Shown: positions 1 through 8,135 of the stretch, piece by piece
How positions within the stretch are numbered: position 1 is the stretch's first letter
How the letters are laid out: each line of letters opens with the position of its first letter
Source: Paenibacillus dendritiformis
Lineage (GTDB): Bacteria; Bacillota; Bacilli; Paenibacillales; Paenibacillaceae
Reading direction: 5' to 3'
NCBI RefSeq assembly: GCF_021654795.1
Contig: NZ_AP025344.1
Coordinates: 2,046,501-2,110,500 of the forward strand
Length of the DNA stretch: 64,000 nucleotides
Made by a program: the position numbers and the translations under genes
The notes under the pieces: generated by a model
Told to the model about the DNA's origin: nothing
What the model saw: the letters and a program-made list of their open reading frames with translations, nothing else
Databases searched by the model: none

Positions 1-2
1 CG

Positions 3-1046
3 CTGTATTCGCTCGTTTCCTTTATTCTGTCCCCATTGTGGGGAGCGCTATCAGAAAAAGTAGGCCGACGTCCGATCATCCTCATCGGCACGCTTGGCTT
101 CAGCGCCAGCTACGCGCTGTTCGGATTGGCGGACGGCTCGCTGTGGATGATGTATGCCTCGCGCTTGCTCGGAGGCTTGTTCTCCGGAGCGGTGACTGCC
201 GTCATCGTCGCCTATGTAGCCGACATTACGCCGCCGGAGCGGCGGACGAAGGGGATGGCGATGGTCGGCATGGCGATTGGTCTCGGCTTCACGTTCGGGC
301 CCGCATTCGGGGGCATTATCAGCAAGCTCGGCCATAACGCGCCCTTTTTTGCCGCGTCGGCGTTGACGCTGCTGACCTGCTTGCTCGGCTTCGCACTGCT
401 GCAGGAATCGCTGCCGAAGGAGAAGCGGATGCAGCCGCGCGAGGCGGCGCCTTCCCGCTGGACGGCCTTCACCGGCATGATGAAATATTTGTACGTGCTG
501 TCCTTCTTCGTGACCTTTACGCTGGCCGGGCTGGAGTCCACCTTGCTCTATTTCCAGGCGGTACGGATTCCGGATATTACGGCCGTGGACATCGGCTTCA
601 TGTTCTTCTACTGCGGCCTCGCCGGCGCGCTTGTGCAGGGCGGCATCGTCAGACGCTATATTAAGAACGGAGCGGAAAAGAAGACGATTGGCGCCGGGCT
701 GGTCATTTCGGCCCTCGGCTTTTTCCTCCTGCTGCTGTCGTCCAATATGGTGAACGCGACGATATTTTTATGCGTCTTCGGAATCGGCAACGCGCTGATC
801 CGGCCATGCGTGACCTCCCTCATCACACAGAAGACGACGGTCAGCCAAGGGGTCGCATCGGGTCTCAATTCCTCCATGGACAGCTTCGGCCGGATCGCCG
901 GACCGCTGCTGGCCGTGGCCATCTTCAAATGGAACGCCAATCTGCCTTATATCGTTGGCGGCATTCTGTGCCTGGCGGCCATCGGCCTGCTCGTTCGCTT
1001 CGCGGCGGCGGAACGGGCGAAGGCTTCGGCCGGAACTTCCATATAG
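3..1046 (+). CDS. MFS efflux transporter, 5'-truncated by window edge
   Basis: Drug/metabolite exporter of the major facilitator superfamily in the cytoplasmic membrane. The frame is open to the window edge, so the N-terminus (probably the first transmembrane helix) is missing; the TTG at 36 is an internal codon, not a start. The visible protein opens with the family's motif A (GALSEKVGRRP) after TM2, followed by about ten hydrophobic segments, with the TM4 signature around RLLGGLFSGAVTAV and a charged central loop (KEKRMQPREAAP) separating two six-helix halves. The arrangement resembles Tet/Bmr-type proton-driven exporters; the substrate cannot be told. A strong terminator follows 50 bp downstream. 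Family call secure, function generic. Confidence 0.85.
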   Translation: MYSLVSFILSPLWGALSEKVGRRPIILIGTLGFSASYALFGLADGSLWMMYASRLLGGLFSGAVTAVIVAYVADITPPERRTKGMAMVGMAIGLGFTFGPAFGGIISKLGHNAPFFAASALTLLTCLLGFALLQESLPKEKRMQPREAAPSRWTAFTGMMKYLYVLSFFVTFTLAGLESTLLYFQAVRIPDITAVDIGFMFFYCGLAGALVQGGIVRRYIKNGAEKKTIGAGLVISALGFFLLLLSSNMVNATIFLCVFGIGNALIRPCVTSLITQKTTVSQGVASGLNSSMDSFGRIAGPLLAVAIFKWNANLPYIVGGILCLAAIGLLVRFAAAERAKASAGTSI

Positions 1047-1093
1047 TCCCTCCGTCTTGGACGGCTCATAAGATTGGAGGCAAGCACAAAATA

Positions 1094-1134
1094 AGGGTGA
1101 TTCTCCCGGGTACTCTCGGGGAATCACCCTTTTG
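1094..1134. terminator. Bidirectional terminator between convergent genes
   Basis: Long hairpin with arms AGGGTGATTC and GAATCACCCT flanked by A-rich sequence on the left and TTTT on the right. It lies between the convergent MFS gene and the yktB-like gene and can serve both strands. Confidence 0.75.
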
Positions 1135-1195
1135 TCTGCGCTGCGGCTTGTCCGGTTACCTGTCGCGCCGTGGGGCCGGCGAACGCGTGCGGAAG

Positions 1196-1831
1196 CTACG
1201 CCTCCAGGGCCAGCTTATAGAGCGGCATGAGCGCCGTCAGCGTGCGGCGGGCCAGCGCCATGAACGCTTCGCCGTCGGACAGCACCGGATCGTGGGCGGC
1301 GATGTTCCGCCCGACGAGCCATTCCGCCTGCTTGACGTCGCGGAAGCGGACAAGCATTTTCTTCAACTCCTCATCGTTGATATCGCTGAGGCGGACGTTG
1401 TCTTTTTGCATATGATCCATCGAGATCACGAAGTCGGCCGGCACAAGCGAGCGGAACCGCTTCGTATCGTTCAGCATCATGCTCGCGATATTGCGCTTGT
1501 TCGCCACTTCATAGATGAAGGCCAGCCAGATGAACACATGGTCATCGAACAGACCGACCTGGAAATGGGGCAGCGACTTGTAGCCGCGCTTATTCGGACC
1601 GATGGCAAGCCATGTGTCCTTCGGCGGATTGACCGTGCGCCGGGCATGCTTCGCAATATGTAAAAACATCTCTTGGCCGCTCTGCACAGCGGCATCGCCG
1701 ACAAGCTCTTCGCCAATCGCTCGGAACTTGGGCTGGATATGTTCGCGGATTCCTTCCATCCGGGCTTCCAGTCCTTCGGTCAGGAAAACCTGGAAGTCGG
1801 TTGCGTTAAATCCGGTAAATGACGTGCTCAT
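1196..1831 (-). CDS. yktB: YktB-like DUF1054 protein
   Basis: Conserved Firmicute protein of the UPF0637/DUF1054 family; molecular role unknown. The 211-residue length equals the usual family length, and the typical features are present: N-terminal [13 protein letters not shown], central [20 protein letters not shown], and [15 protein letters not shown]. Soluble, no signal peptide. It starts with ATG at 1831; upstream on the minus strand there is a TATAAT box with an extended TG (1864-1869). It stands alone, convergent with the MFS gene. Family assignment is from remembered sequence similarity. Confidence 0.85.
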   Translation of the reverse strand: MSTSFTGFNATDFQVFLTEGLEARMEGIREHIQPKFRAIGEELVGDAAVQSGQEMFLHIAKHARRTVNPPKDTWLAIGPNKRGYKSLPHFQVGLFDDHVFIWLAFIYEVANKRNIASMMLNDTKRFRSLVPADFVISMDHMQKDNVRLSDINDEELKKMLVRFRDVKQAEWLVGRNIAAHDPVLSDGEAFMALARRTLTALMPLYKLALEA

Positions 1832-1863
1832 CGTTATCGTTCCTTTCGTGCCGTTGTAAGCCG

Positions 1864-1869
1864 ATTATA
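1864..1869 (-). promoter_or_regulatory. -10 box of the yktB promoter
   Basis: Perfect TATAAT on the minus strand preceded by TGG (extended -10), about 35 bp upstream of the yktB-like start. No good -35 hexamer is seen at 17 bp, consistent with an extended -10 promoter. Confidence 0.5.
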
Positions 1870-1969
1870 CCATATTATGCACCAACTTGATTGGCGCGAG
1901 CAATTCGAGTCAATAACCAAGTTACCGAATCATATGATGAAGTATACGATATCGTAAGGAGGGATTGCC

Positions 1970-2566
1970 GTGAACCGCAGTGATGAGGTCGAATACCGGA
2001 ATTTGGAGCTGCGCTTTGACCGCCGGCAAATCCAAAACCTCATTCGGGATCTGATACAGGAAGGATACTCCTTGTACTGGAGCGAGAATGAGACATTGTT
2101 TATCGTGTCTATCCGAACGGGGCGGAAGCTGGTCAAATTGCGTTTTCAGCGCTTGCAGGATCGGTTCAAGCTGGTAGGCGACTATACGATCCGCGACGAG
2201 AAGTTATCCGAATTCATTGAGCGATTGATCGGGCATGTGCGCGGCCATGCGGTCGTGCGCCGATGCAAGGACAGACAGGTGCTGGTCGAAAATATTATGT
2301 TCGGCGAACGGATTCGCCTCGTGGAAATATGCGGACCCGAGCAGCGGGTGCTGTATCAGAAGCGGCCCATTATTACAATGGAAGAGATGGCGCAGGCTTT
2401 CGCGTCCACGCAGGCGGAGGAGCGGATAGGCGAGCTTCGGCTCGAGATTGATTATGCGCTGTCGGAGCTGCATGAAGCGATGCGAACGAATGATGCGGAG
2501 AAGGCGGAGGAGTGTAAAAAGAGTCTCGAGCTTCTGCGCCGGGAAATGATTCAGCTCGAATGGTAA
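1970..2566 (+). CDS. Conserved hypothetical protein with C-terminal helical tail
   Basis: I do not recognise a characterised family. The 198-residue protein is hydrophilic and charged, without signal peptide or membrane segment. The N-terminal 100 residues look mixed alpha/beta (LYWSENETLFIVSIRTGRKLV...). The C-terminal third (from about residue 135) is strongly helical and acidic/basic alternating, a likely coiled coil. The start is GTG at 1970 with a good AAGGAGGG site 6-7 bp upstream. It is a stand-alone gene between yktB and gndA. Coding is well supported by RBS and codon usage; function unknown. Confidence 0.75.
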   Translation: MNRSDEVEYRNLELRFDRRQIQNLIRDLIQEGYSLYWSENETLFIVSIRTGRKLVKLRFQRLQDRFKLVGDYTIRDEKLSEFIERLIGHVRGHAVVRRCKDRQVLVENIMFGERIRLVEICGPEQRVLYQKRPIITMEEMAQAFASTQAEERIGELRLEIDYALSELHEAMRTNDAEKAEECKKSLELLRREMIQLEW

Positions 2567-2648
2567 TGATGCGCTGCAGTATGCGAAGGCCGGTCATCCA
2601 ATACCCCGATACACCCTTCCTTCCGCAAGATTTAAATGGGGCGGAATG

Positions 2649-2677
2649 TTGCAGGGTGTATTCCTGTGCGGTACAAT
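2649..2677 (+). promoter_or_regulatory. Sigma-A promoter of gndA
   Basis: TTGCAG (2649-2654), 17-bp spacer, TACAAT (2672-2677), about 50 bp upstream of the gndA start. Close to the vegetative consensus. Confidence 0.65.
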
Positions 2678-2728
2678 AGGCGTAATGTTAGGCTATATCA
2701 AATTATAGATAAAGGGTGGAAGGACCAT

Positions 2729-4141
2729 ATGACGAAGAATCAAATTGGTGTCATCGGCCTTGCCGTAATGGGCAAAAATTTGGCGCTTAATATCGAAAGC
2801 CGCGGATTCGCCGTATCTGTCTACAACCGTTCGCGCGAGAAGACGGATGCGCTTCTGCAAGAGGCGGCAGGCAAGCAGTTGACAGGTACATATACCATTG
2901 AAGAATTCGTGGACTCCCTGGCTGTGCCGCGCAAGATCCTGATTATGGTTCAAGCGGGACAAGCTACCGATGCGACGATCGAACAGCTTCTGCCTCATCT
3001 CGATCAAGGGGATATTATTATTGACGGCGGGAATGCCCACTTCCCGGACACTCAGCGCCGAAGTAAATATTTGGAAGGAAAGGGAATTCGCTTCATTGGA
3101 GCGGGCGTATCCGGCGGGGAAGAAGGAGCGCTGAAGGGGCCTGCGATTATGCCAGGCGGCCAGGAGAGTGCTTATAAGCTGGTAGAGCCGATTCTGACCT
3201 CGATCTCGGCCAAGGTTAACGGAGATCCTTGCTGCACGTATATCGGTCCTGACGGTGCGGGCCACTATGTGAAGATGGTTCACAACGGCATCGAGTACGG
3301 CGACATGCAGTTGATCTGCGAAGCGTACCATCTGTTGACGACCGTGCTTGGCGTCGATACGAAGGAGCTTCATTCGATCTTCAAGGAATGGAACAATGGT
3401 GAGCTTGACAGCTACCTGATCGAGATTACGGCCGACATCTTCTCGAAGTATGACGAAGAGACCGGCAAGCCGATGGTGGACGTCATTCTTGACTCCGCAG
3501 GGCAAAAGGGCACGGGCAAATGGACAAGCCAAAGCGCGCTCGATCTTGGCGTGCCGCTGTCGATGATTACGGAATCGGTATTTTCCCGCTTCCTGTCCGC
3601 CCTGAAGGAAGAGCGCGTCGCCGCGAGCAAGGTGCTGCAAGGACCGGCAACGAAGCCGTTCACGGGCGATAAGGCCGAATTCATCGAGAATGTACGGAAG
3701 GCGCTCTATGCGAGCAAGATCGTATCGTATGCCCAGGGCTTCGCCCAAATGCGCGCCGCATCCGACGAGTTCGGCTGGAACCTGCGCTACGGCGACATCG
3801 CCATGATCTTCCGCGGCGGCTGCATCATTCGCTCCCGCTTCCTGCATAACATCAAGGAAGCATATGATCAGGATCCGGAGCTGAAAAATTTGCTGCTTGA
3901 TCCTTATTTCAAAAATATTGTGGAAACCTACCAGGAGGCATGGCGTCAAGTGGTTGCCGCGGCAGTCGCTTACGGCGTGCCGGTGCCGGGCTTCGCGAGC
4001 GCGCTTGCGTACTTCGACAGCTACCGCACGGAGCGGCTGCCTGCGAACCTGCTTCAAGCCCAACGCGACTACTTCGGCGCCCATACGTTCAAGCGCGTCG
4101 ACAAGGAAGGCACCTTCCACTATAACTGGTTGTCCGAATAA
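2729..4141 (+). CDS. gndA: 6-phosphogluconate dehydrogenase (decarboxylating)
   Basis: Oxidises and decarboxylates 6-phosphogluconate to ribulose 5-phosphate with NADP+ in the oxidative pentose phosphate pathway. 470 residues, the normal length. The N-terminal Rossmann motif is [13 protein letters not shown]. The substrate-site signature [19 protein letters not shown], the catalytic-site segment [16 protein letters not shown] and the family signature [15 protein letters not shown] are all intact. The ATG at 2729 was chosen because GGGTGGAAGG lies 5 bp upstream and the protein then begins right at the nucleotide-binding strand; the open frame extends upstream to 2636 but through the promoter. 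Monocistronic, ending in a strong hairpin. Cytosolic. Very confident. Confidence 0.97.
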   Translation: MTKNQIGVIGLAVMGKNLALNIESRGFAVSVYNRSREKTDALLQEAAGKQLTGTYTIEEFVDSLAVPRKILIMVQAGQATDATIEQLLPHLDQGDIIIDGGNAHFPDTQRRSKYLEGKGIRFIGAGVSGGEEGALKGPAIMPGGQESAYKLVEPILTSISAKVNGDPCCTYIGPDGAGHYVKMVHNGIEYGDMQLICEAYHLLTTVLGVDTKELHSIFKEWNNGELDSYLIEITADIFSKYDEETGKPMVDVILDSAGQKGTGKWTSQSALDLGVPLSMITESVFSRFLSALKEERVAASKVLQGPATKPFTGDKAEFIENVRKALYASKIVSYAQGFAQMRAASDEFGWNLRYGDIAMIFRGGCIIRSRFLHNIKEAYDQDPELKNLLLDPYFKNIVETYQEAWRQVVAAAVAYGVPVPGFASALAYFDSYRTERLPANLLQAQRDYFGAHTFKRVDKEGTFHYNWLSE

Positions 4142-4147
4142 GGCATC

Positions 4148-4182
4148 ATAACGCCGGGCCCGCGTGGGCCCGGCGTTATTTA
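4148..4182. terminator. Strong terminator after gndA, shared with convergent gene
   Basis: Perfect 14-bp stem (arms 4148-4161 and 4166-4179) with a 4-nt loop, AT-rich on both ends. It begins 7 bp after the gndA stop and directly abuts the stop of the minus-strand gene at 4180. Confidence 0.85.
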
Positions 4183-4500
4183 CGGATGGCCTTCCCGGTC
4201 CAGAAGCCCGTATGTGGCTTCGGCCAAATATTGGCGGATATGCTCCGATCTCTCGCTGAAGCTTGCACCGCGAACAAGCAGCAGGGAGATTTCAGCGAAG
4301 TAGCGGAAGTTTTGCAGAATCCGTTCCGGACCGAGACGGGCCCAGGCTTCATCCTTTTCGGTAAGCTTGCTTTTGACGAAATTCAGTACCCACACGATAT
4401 CTTCTCTGCACAGCGGATGCTGCGTGTCCATAATACGGGCCATTCGGGCGGATACGCTGCGCTGTGCGGATTGGGAATCCGGGGAGGGCAGGGTGGACAT
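4180..4500 (-). CDS. Small conserved hypothetical protein
   Basis: 106 residues, soluble and mostly helical, no recognisable domain. The RBS TAGGAGTG sits 7 bp before ATG at 4500. The sequence carries an invariant-looking core (REDIVWVLNFVKSKLTEKDEAW, then LGPERILQNFRYFAEISLLL) that reads like a real, compact helical protein. It is convergent with gndA and shares its terminator; divergent from aroK. No function proposed. Confidence 0.65.
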   Translation of the reverse strand: MSTLPSPDSQSAQRSVSARMARIMDTQHPLCREDIVWVLNFVKSKLTEKDEAWARLGPERILQNFRYFAEISLLLVRGASFSERSEHIRQYLAEATYGLLDREGHP

Positions 4501-4646
4501 GCCGATTCACTCCTACGCGGCCTCATCGCTTCCGGCGATGCTTGTACCTTCTTATCAGGCATCAGGCTTCGCACCGGCGCAAGGCGCACAACATTCTTAT
4601 AATCATCATCTTTATGTCGAAGGCGGTGATTTTATACATGGCGCCA

Positions 4647-4676
4647 TTGTCGAACGGAAGACTCGTATGCTATCAT
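4647..4676 (+). promoter_or_regulatory. Likely aroK promoter
   Basis: TTGTCG (4647-4652), 18-bp spacer, TATCAT (4671-4676) with an upstream TGC (extended -10), 37 bp before the aroK start. Confidence 0.45.
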
Positions 4677-4713
4677 ATGGGAAGTTTACGCCAGCAGGAC
4701 GGGGGATATCAGC

Positions 4714-5226
4714 ATGAGCAACCGCTCGATTGTACTTATCGGATTTATGGGAACCGGCAAATCAACCGTCGGCGCACGATTGGCCGAACGGTTACAGCTT
4801 CCCTTCCGCGATCTGGACGAGGAGATTGTCCGCCGGACGGGACAGTCGATTCCCGAACTTTTCACGGAGCGGGGAGAGGCTTATTTCCGGGAACAGGAGG
4901 GACGAATTCTCTCTCTGCTGCTGGAGGAGCAGGATCCTCAGATTATCGCTACCGGCGGTGGGGCCGTCTTGAGGGACGACAACCGGAAGCTTATGCAGGA
5001 GCGGGCTACCGTGATTCATCTGACAGCAGAGGAGGCGACGATCGTGGATCGGGTTCGCCAGGACCGGAACCGTCCGCTGCTGCAGGGCGATGTAGAGGAG
5101 CGGGTTCGCCGCTTGATGGCAGAGCGCCGCGGGTTGTACGACTTCGCTCATCTGTGCGTGCCGACGGACGGCGAGCCCGTGGAACAATTATGCGCCCGAA
5201 TCCTCGCTTATATGGAACGGGATTAG
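4714..5226 (+). CDS. aroK: Shikimate kinase
   Basis: Phosphorylates shikimate at the 3-hydroxyl with ATP, giving the substrate of EPSP synthase, which is encoded 430 bp downstream. 170 residues, normal for the family. Walker A GFMGTGKSTVG near residue 9; the shikimate-binding DLDEEIVRRTG (residues 31-41), FREQE (59-63), and the substrate glycine loop ATGGGAVLR (about 79) are present; the lid arginine lies in DRNRPLL (about 127). Its stop overlaps the convergent rhodanese stop by 4 bp. aroK and aroA are near each other but interrupted by the opposite-strand gene, so they are not one transcript. Confidence 0.95.
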   Translation: MSNRSIVLIGFMGTGKSTVGARLAERLQLPFRDLDEEIVRRTGQSIPELFTERGEAYFREQEGRILSLLLEEQDPQIIATGGGAVLRDDNRKLMQERATVIHLTAEEATIVDRVRQDRNRPLLQGDVEERVRRLMAERRGLYDFAHLCVPTDGEPVEQLCARILAYMERD

Positions 5227-5537
5227 TCCTCGGGTTCCAACTCGGCCCAGGAGAGCATGCCGCCTTCCAGATTCACGGCATTGTCCCTGCCAAGGTGCTG
5301 CAAATATTCGCACACACGCTCGCTGCGGTAGCCGCTGCGGCAGATGAAGACGGTCTCTTCCGCCGGATCGATCTCTTCAAGCCGTTCCGGAATCTCGTTC
5401 ATCGGAATATGCTTGGCGCCGGGAATCATGCCTAGGGCAACTTCCTCGTCCTCGCGCACATCGATCATGTTTAACGCTTCGCCGCGCTGCAGCCGGCTTC
5501 TCAGCTCCGCGGCTTCAATGGTCTTGATGGGTCTCAT
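5223..5537 (-). CDS. Single-domain rhodanese-like protein
   Basis: Cytosolic sulfurtransferase-type domain of 104 residues, the size of PspE/GlpE-class rhodaneses. The active-site loop is FICRSGYRS with the catalytic cysteine near residue 69, following the conserved NMIDVREDEEVALGMIPGA. The C-terminal NLEGGMLSW motif is typical. Such proteins carry a persulfide for sulfur delivery or thiol homeostasis; the physiological acceptor is unknown. Convergent overlap with aroK by 4 bp. Confidence 0.9.
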   Translation of the reverse strand: MRPIKTIEAAELRSRLQRGEALNMIDVREDEEVALGMIPGAKHIPMNEIPERLEEIDPAEETVFICRSGYRSERVCEYLQHLGRDNAVNLEGGMLSWAELEPED

Positions 5538-5652
5538 TCGGGAACAAGCATCCTTTCTCGACGGAAATAATTGAGTCGTCCGGTTCCAGATACCGGGCGC
5601 TCAATGGAATATATTCAATATTATACGTTTAAATTTAAAGGAGTGGAAGCGC

Positions 5653-6957
5653 ATGGACGTTATCGTAAGGCCGACATCCCGGCTGCAAGGTGAGATTCAG
5701 GCATTGTCATCCAAAAATTATACGACCCGGTACTTGCTTGCCGCCGGATTGGCGGAAGGAACGAGCACGATATACTATCCGGCCCACAGTGAAGATAGCG
5801 ATGCCATGCGCCGCTGTCTGCGCGATCTTGGCGCGGTGCTGGAGGAGGACGACGAGAAGCTGGTCATTACCGGCTTCGGACCCCGTCCGCAGCTGGCAGG
5901 TCCGGCACATGAACTGAATGTGGGCAATGCCGGAGCGGTGCTGCGGTTTTTGATGGCCGTGGCCGCTTTGCTGCCGGAGGCGAACTTCATCAATGCTTAT
6001 CCGGACTCGCTAGGGAAGCGGCCGCATGACGATCTGATTGCGGCGCTCACCCAGCTGGGGGTGGAAGTGTCGCATCGCGAGGGCAAGCTGCCGATCACCA
6101 TTCGCGGAGGCGAGCCGAAGGGCGGACATATCCGCGTATCGGGAAGCGTCAGCTCGCAGTTCCTTAGCGCCTTGCTCTTCCTCACTCCGCTTCTGAAGGA
6201 GGACAGCGTCATCGAGGTCGTGGACGATCTCAAGTCCAAGGTTGTCGTCGGCCAGACGCTGGAAGTGCTGGCTCAGGCGGGGATTCGCATCGACGCCCGG
6301 GAAGATTTGATGTATTTTCGGGTGCCTGGCAACCAAAGCTATGAAGCGAAGACCTATGTCGTGCAGGGGGATTATCCGGGTTCGGCCGCGGTGCTGGCGG
6401 CGGCGGCCGTCGTTCCATCCGACATCGTCGTCACAGGTCTGACCGAGGACAGCAAGCAGGGAGAGCGCGCGATTGTCGATGTGCTGCGCATGATGGACGT
6501 GCCGCTGGAGCATGCGAACGCGACGGTTCGCATCCAGGGGGGCGGTCCGCTGAAGGCGGTGGAGTTCGACGGAGACGCGGCGACCGATGCCGTGCTCGCG
6601 ATGGTGGCGGCCGCCGTCTTCGCCGACGGAACCTCGCGCTTCTATAATGTCGAGAACTTGCGGTATAAGGAATGCGACCGCATCACCGACTATGTGGCCG
6701 AGCTCCGGAAGGCCGGCGCGGATGTCGAGGAGCGGCAGGCGGAGATTATCGTGCACGGGAAGCCGCAAGGCGTAGCCGGCGGCGTCGAGATCAACGCGCA
6801 CTACGATCACCGGGTCATTATGGCGCTCACGGTGGTCGGGCTGCGGGCGCAGCAGCCGGTTCGCATTCGCGATGCCCATCATGTCGCCAAATCGTACCCT
6901 CAATATTTTGACCATTTGAAGGCATTGGGCGCGCAGGTGGAATGGGTGGAAGGCTAA
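5653..6957 (+). CDS. aroA: EPSP synthase (3-phosphoshikimate 1-carboxyvinyltransferase), divergent
   Basis: Transfers the enolpyruvyl group of PEP to shikimate 3-phosphate, the sixth step of the shikimate pathway. 434 residues with the two-lobed inside-out barrel. Expected active-site residues are kept: K21 and R26 (SSKNYTTR), R123 region (GKRPHDDL), SSQF (168), catalytic D312, K339/E340/R343 in the LRYKECDR motif, R387 (DHRV) and K413 (AKSYPQYF). The PEP loop is unusual: GNAGAVLRFL at 91-100, where most enzymes have a Thr after the second Gly and a Pro five positions on. RBS AAAGGAG lies 8 bp before the ATG. The usual Bacillales aroA sits in the trp-his-tyr operon, so this may be a second copy. 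Confidence 0.88.
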   Translation: MDVIVRPTSRLQGEIQALSSKNYTTRYLLAAGLAEGTSTIYYPAHSEDSDAMRRCLRDLGAVLEEDDEKLVITGFGPRPQLAGPAHELNVGNAGAVLRFLMAVAALLPEANFINAYPDSLGKRPHDDLIAALTQLGVEVSHREGKLPITIRGGEPKGGHIRVSGSVSSQFLSALLFLTPLLKEDSVIEVVDDLKSKVVVGQTLEVLAQAGIRIDAREDLMYFRVPGNQSYEAKTYVVQGDYPGSAAVLAAAAVVPSDIVVTGLTEDSKQGERAIVDVLRMMDVPLEHANATVRIQGGGPLKAVEFDGDAATDAVLAMVAAAVFADGTSRFYNVENLRYKECDRITDYVAELRKAGADVEERQAEIIVHGKPQGVAGGVEINAHYDHRVIMALTVVGLRAQQPVRIRDAHHVAKSYPQYFDHLKALGAQVEWVEG

Positions 6958-6999
6958 CCGAGCCTATCCCGCTTAGCACATGGAAAGGAGTGAATGCAA

Positions 7000-7434
7000 A
7001 TGAGCTACGAGCACCCGCCCCAAGAAGAGATCCGCAAGCTGCTGAACGAGAGCGGGACGATAGCCGTGGTCGGTCTGTCTGATGACCCGACGCGGGTATC
7101 CTATATGGTGGCCGAAGCGATGCAAAAGAAGGGGTACCGGATTATTCCGGTCAACCCGAAGGCGGACCGCATTCTTGGCGAGGCCTGCTATCCCTCGTTG
7201 AAGGACGTGCCGGTTCCGATCGATATCGTGAACGTGTTCCGGCGCAGCGAATATTGCGCCGATGTGGCGCGGGAGGCGGCGGAGGTCAAGGCGAAGGCCC
7301 TATGGCTGCAGCAGGGGATCGTGAATGAAGAAGCGGCCCGCATCGCCGCGGATAACGGCATGTTCTGCGTCATGGACTTGTGCATCAAAGTGCTGGATTC
7401 GATTTTGCTCCCGCAGGGGAAGACCGTATCTTAA
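7000..7434 (+). CDS. CoA-binding domain protein (YccU/YneT-like)
   Basis: About 144 residues consisting only of the Rossmann-like CoA-binding domain found at the N-terminus of acyl-CoA synthetases: TIAVVGLSDDPTRVSYMVA, GYRIIPVNPKA, and the C-terminal LWLQQGIVNEEAARIA plus VMDLCIK. Ligand binding is inferred from the family; the cellular role is unknown. Two ATGs are possible, 6994 and 7000. I prefer 7000 because it lies 9 bp from AAGGAG, against 3 bp for the first. Follows aroA by about 40 bp and is probably co-transcribed with it; a hairpin follows the stop. Confidence 0.85.
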   Translation: MSYEHPPQEEIRKLLNESGTIAVVGLSDDPTRVSYMVAEAMQKKGYRIIPVNPKADRILGEACYPSLKDVPVPIDIVNVFRRSEYCADVAREAAEVKAKALWLQQGIVNEEAARIAADNGMFCVMDLCIKVLDSILLPQGKTVS

Positions 7435-7451
7435 CCAATACCGGGCAGATC

Positions 7452-7500
7452 GCCGGGGGTTCTCGTCTGAGGGCGATTGAGAACTCCCGGCTTCTGTCTT
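7452..7500 (+). terminator. Terminator after the aroA / CoA-binding unit
   Basis: Arms 7452-7464 (GCCGGGGGTTCTC) and 7479-7491 (GAGAACTCCCGGC) with a one-base bulge, followed by a T-rich stretch. Confidence 0.6.
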
Positions 7501-7536
7501 TATTAGGGCTGTTCAAAAGCATATGCTTCGAATTCT

Positions 7537-7619
7537 TCAGGCTGGTGGAAAAACCCTGTTTTTTACGAAGGGGTGGAAATGTCCATTTTCCTACTCAAAA
7601 CTTGGCACTTATAGCCTGG
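7537..7619 (+). repeat. Truncated copy of MITE family M
   Basis: Left part of the element seen complete at 9341-9512 and 26388-26548: TCAGG-CTG terminus, then AAACCCTGTTTTTT, GGGGTGGA and CCATTTTCCT. It lacks the right half and runs directly into module R. Just upstream (7509-7531) is TGTTCAAAAGCATATGCTTC, resembling termini and internal sequence of the other inverted-repeat element at 55.8-56.1 kb. Confidence 0.7.
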
Positions 7620-7718
7620 CATCGTTGCCTCGTGGGCTTGAACGTGTGGAGGGAATTGCTGCTATTTTACAGGAATTTTGGCTGAATGAATCCACATCCC
7701 GAGGAATTGCTGCAAATG
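7620..7718 (+). repeat. Module R, left part (interrupted by IS)
   Basis: First 99 bp of a repeat whose uninterrupted sister is at 26667-26975. It contains GGAATTGCTG-type half palindromes. The last four bases (AATG, 7715-7718) are the left target duplication of the IS3 element. Confidence 0.8.
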
Positions 7719-7792
7719 CTCCTAGGCCCCCTAATTAAACTGGAGCTTCCGGCTCCAATATTATAAGCTGTTATCAGAGGGGGACAACTAGT

Positions 7793-8113
7793 ATGGGAAA
7801 GCACTTTAGCAAGGAAAAACGCCTGCAAATTGTAAAGGAAGCAATGGCCGGCATTAAGGTGGGAACACTTGCCCGAATGTACGGTGTCCATCCGGAGACG
7901 GTACGTGTTTGGGTTAGAGACCACCGTGACGAAATTAGCCAAGAGGAGATACCCGCAGCAGACGAGCATCTGCAAGAACTCCGTCGACTTCAAGAGGTAG
8001 AGGCAAAGTTCGAGCAGGCAAAAAAGCTCCTGGGTGAAAAAGAGCTTGAGATCGAGATCCTACGAGAAGTCGTAAAAAAGAAGAACCCCGCTTATCTGAA
8101 AGACTTGAAATAG
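7793..8113 (+). CDS. IS3-family transposase OrfA
   Basis: 106-residue DNA-binding subunit. The N-terminal half is a helix-turn-helix of the HTH_Tnp_1 type (KEKRLQIVKEAMAGIKVG, then LARMYGVHPETVRVWV). The C-terminal half from about residue 60 is a leucine-zipper coiled coil (ELRRLQEVEAKFEQAKKLLG). The ATG follows GAGGGGGAC by 8 bp. A frameshift heptamer A_AAA_AAG sits at 8074-8080, inside the last 12 codons, and diverts part of translation into orfB. Confidence 0.93.
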   Translation: MGKHFSKEKRLQIVKEAMAGIKVGTLARMYGVHPETVRVWVRDHRDEISQEEIPAADEHLQELRRLQEVEAKFEQAKKLLGEKELEIEILREVVKKKNPAYLKDLK

Positions 8114-8135
8114 CAGAACCGTTTATTAAGCGGGG
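8074..8135 (+). promoter_or_regulatory. Programmed -1 frameshift signal of the IS
   Basis: Slippery heptamer A AAA AAG (8074-8080) in the orfA frame, 5-nt spacer, then a stem pairing CCCCGCTTA (8086-8094) with TAAGCGGGG (8127-8135). The orfA stop codon (8111-8113) lies in the loop. Slip yields an OrfAB protein of about 417 residues. Confidence 0.85.

Noticed and set aside
2693..4120. 475-residue minus-strand open frame
   Set aside because: Antisense shadow of gndA; no RBS and an implausible His/Arg-rich translation.
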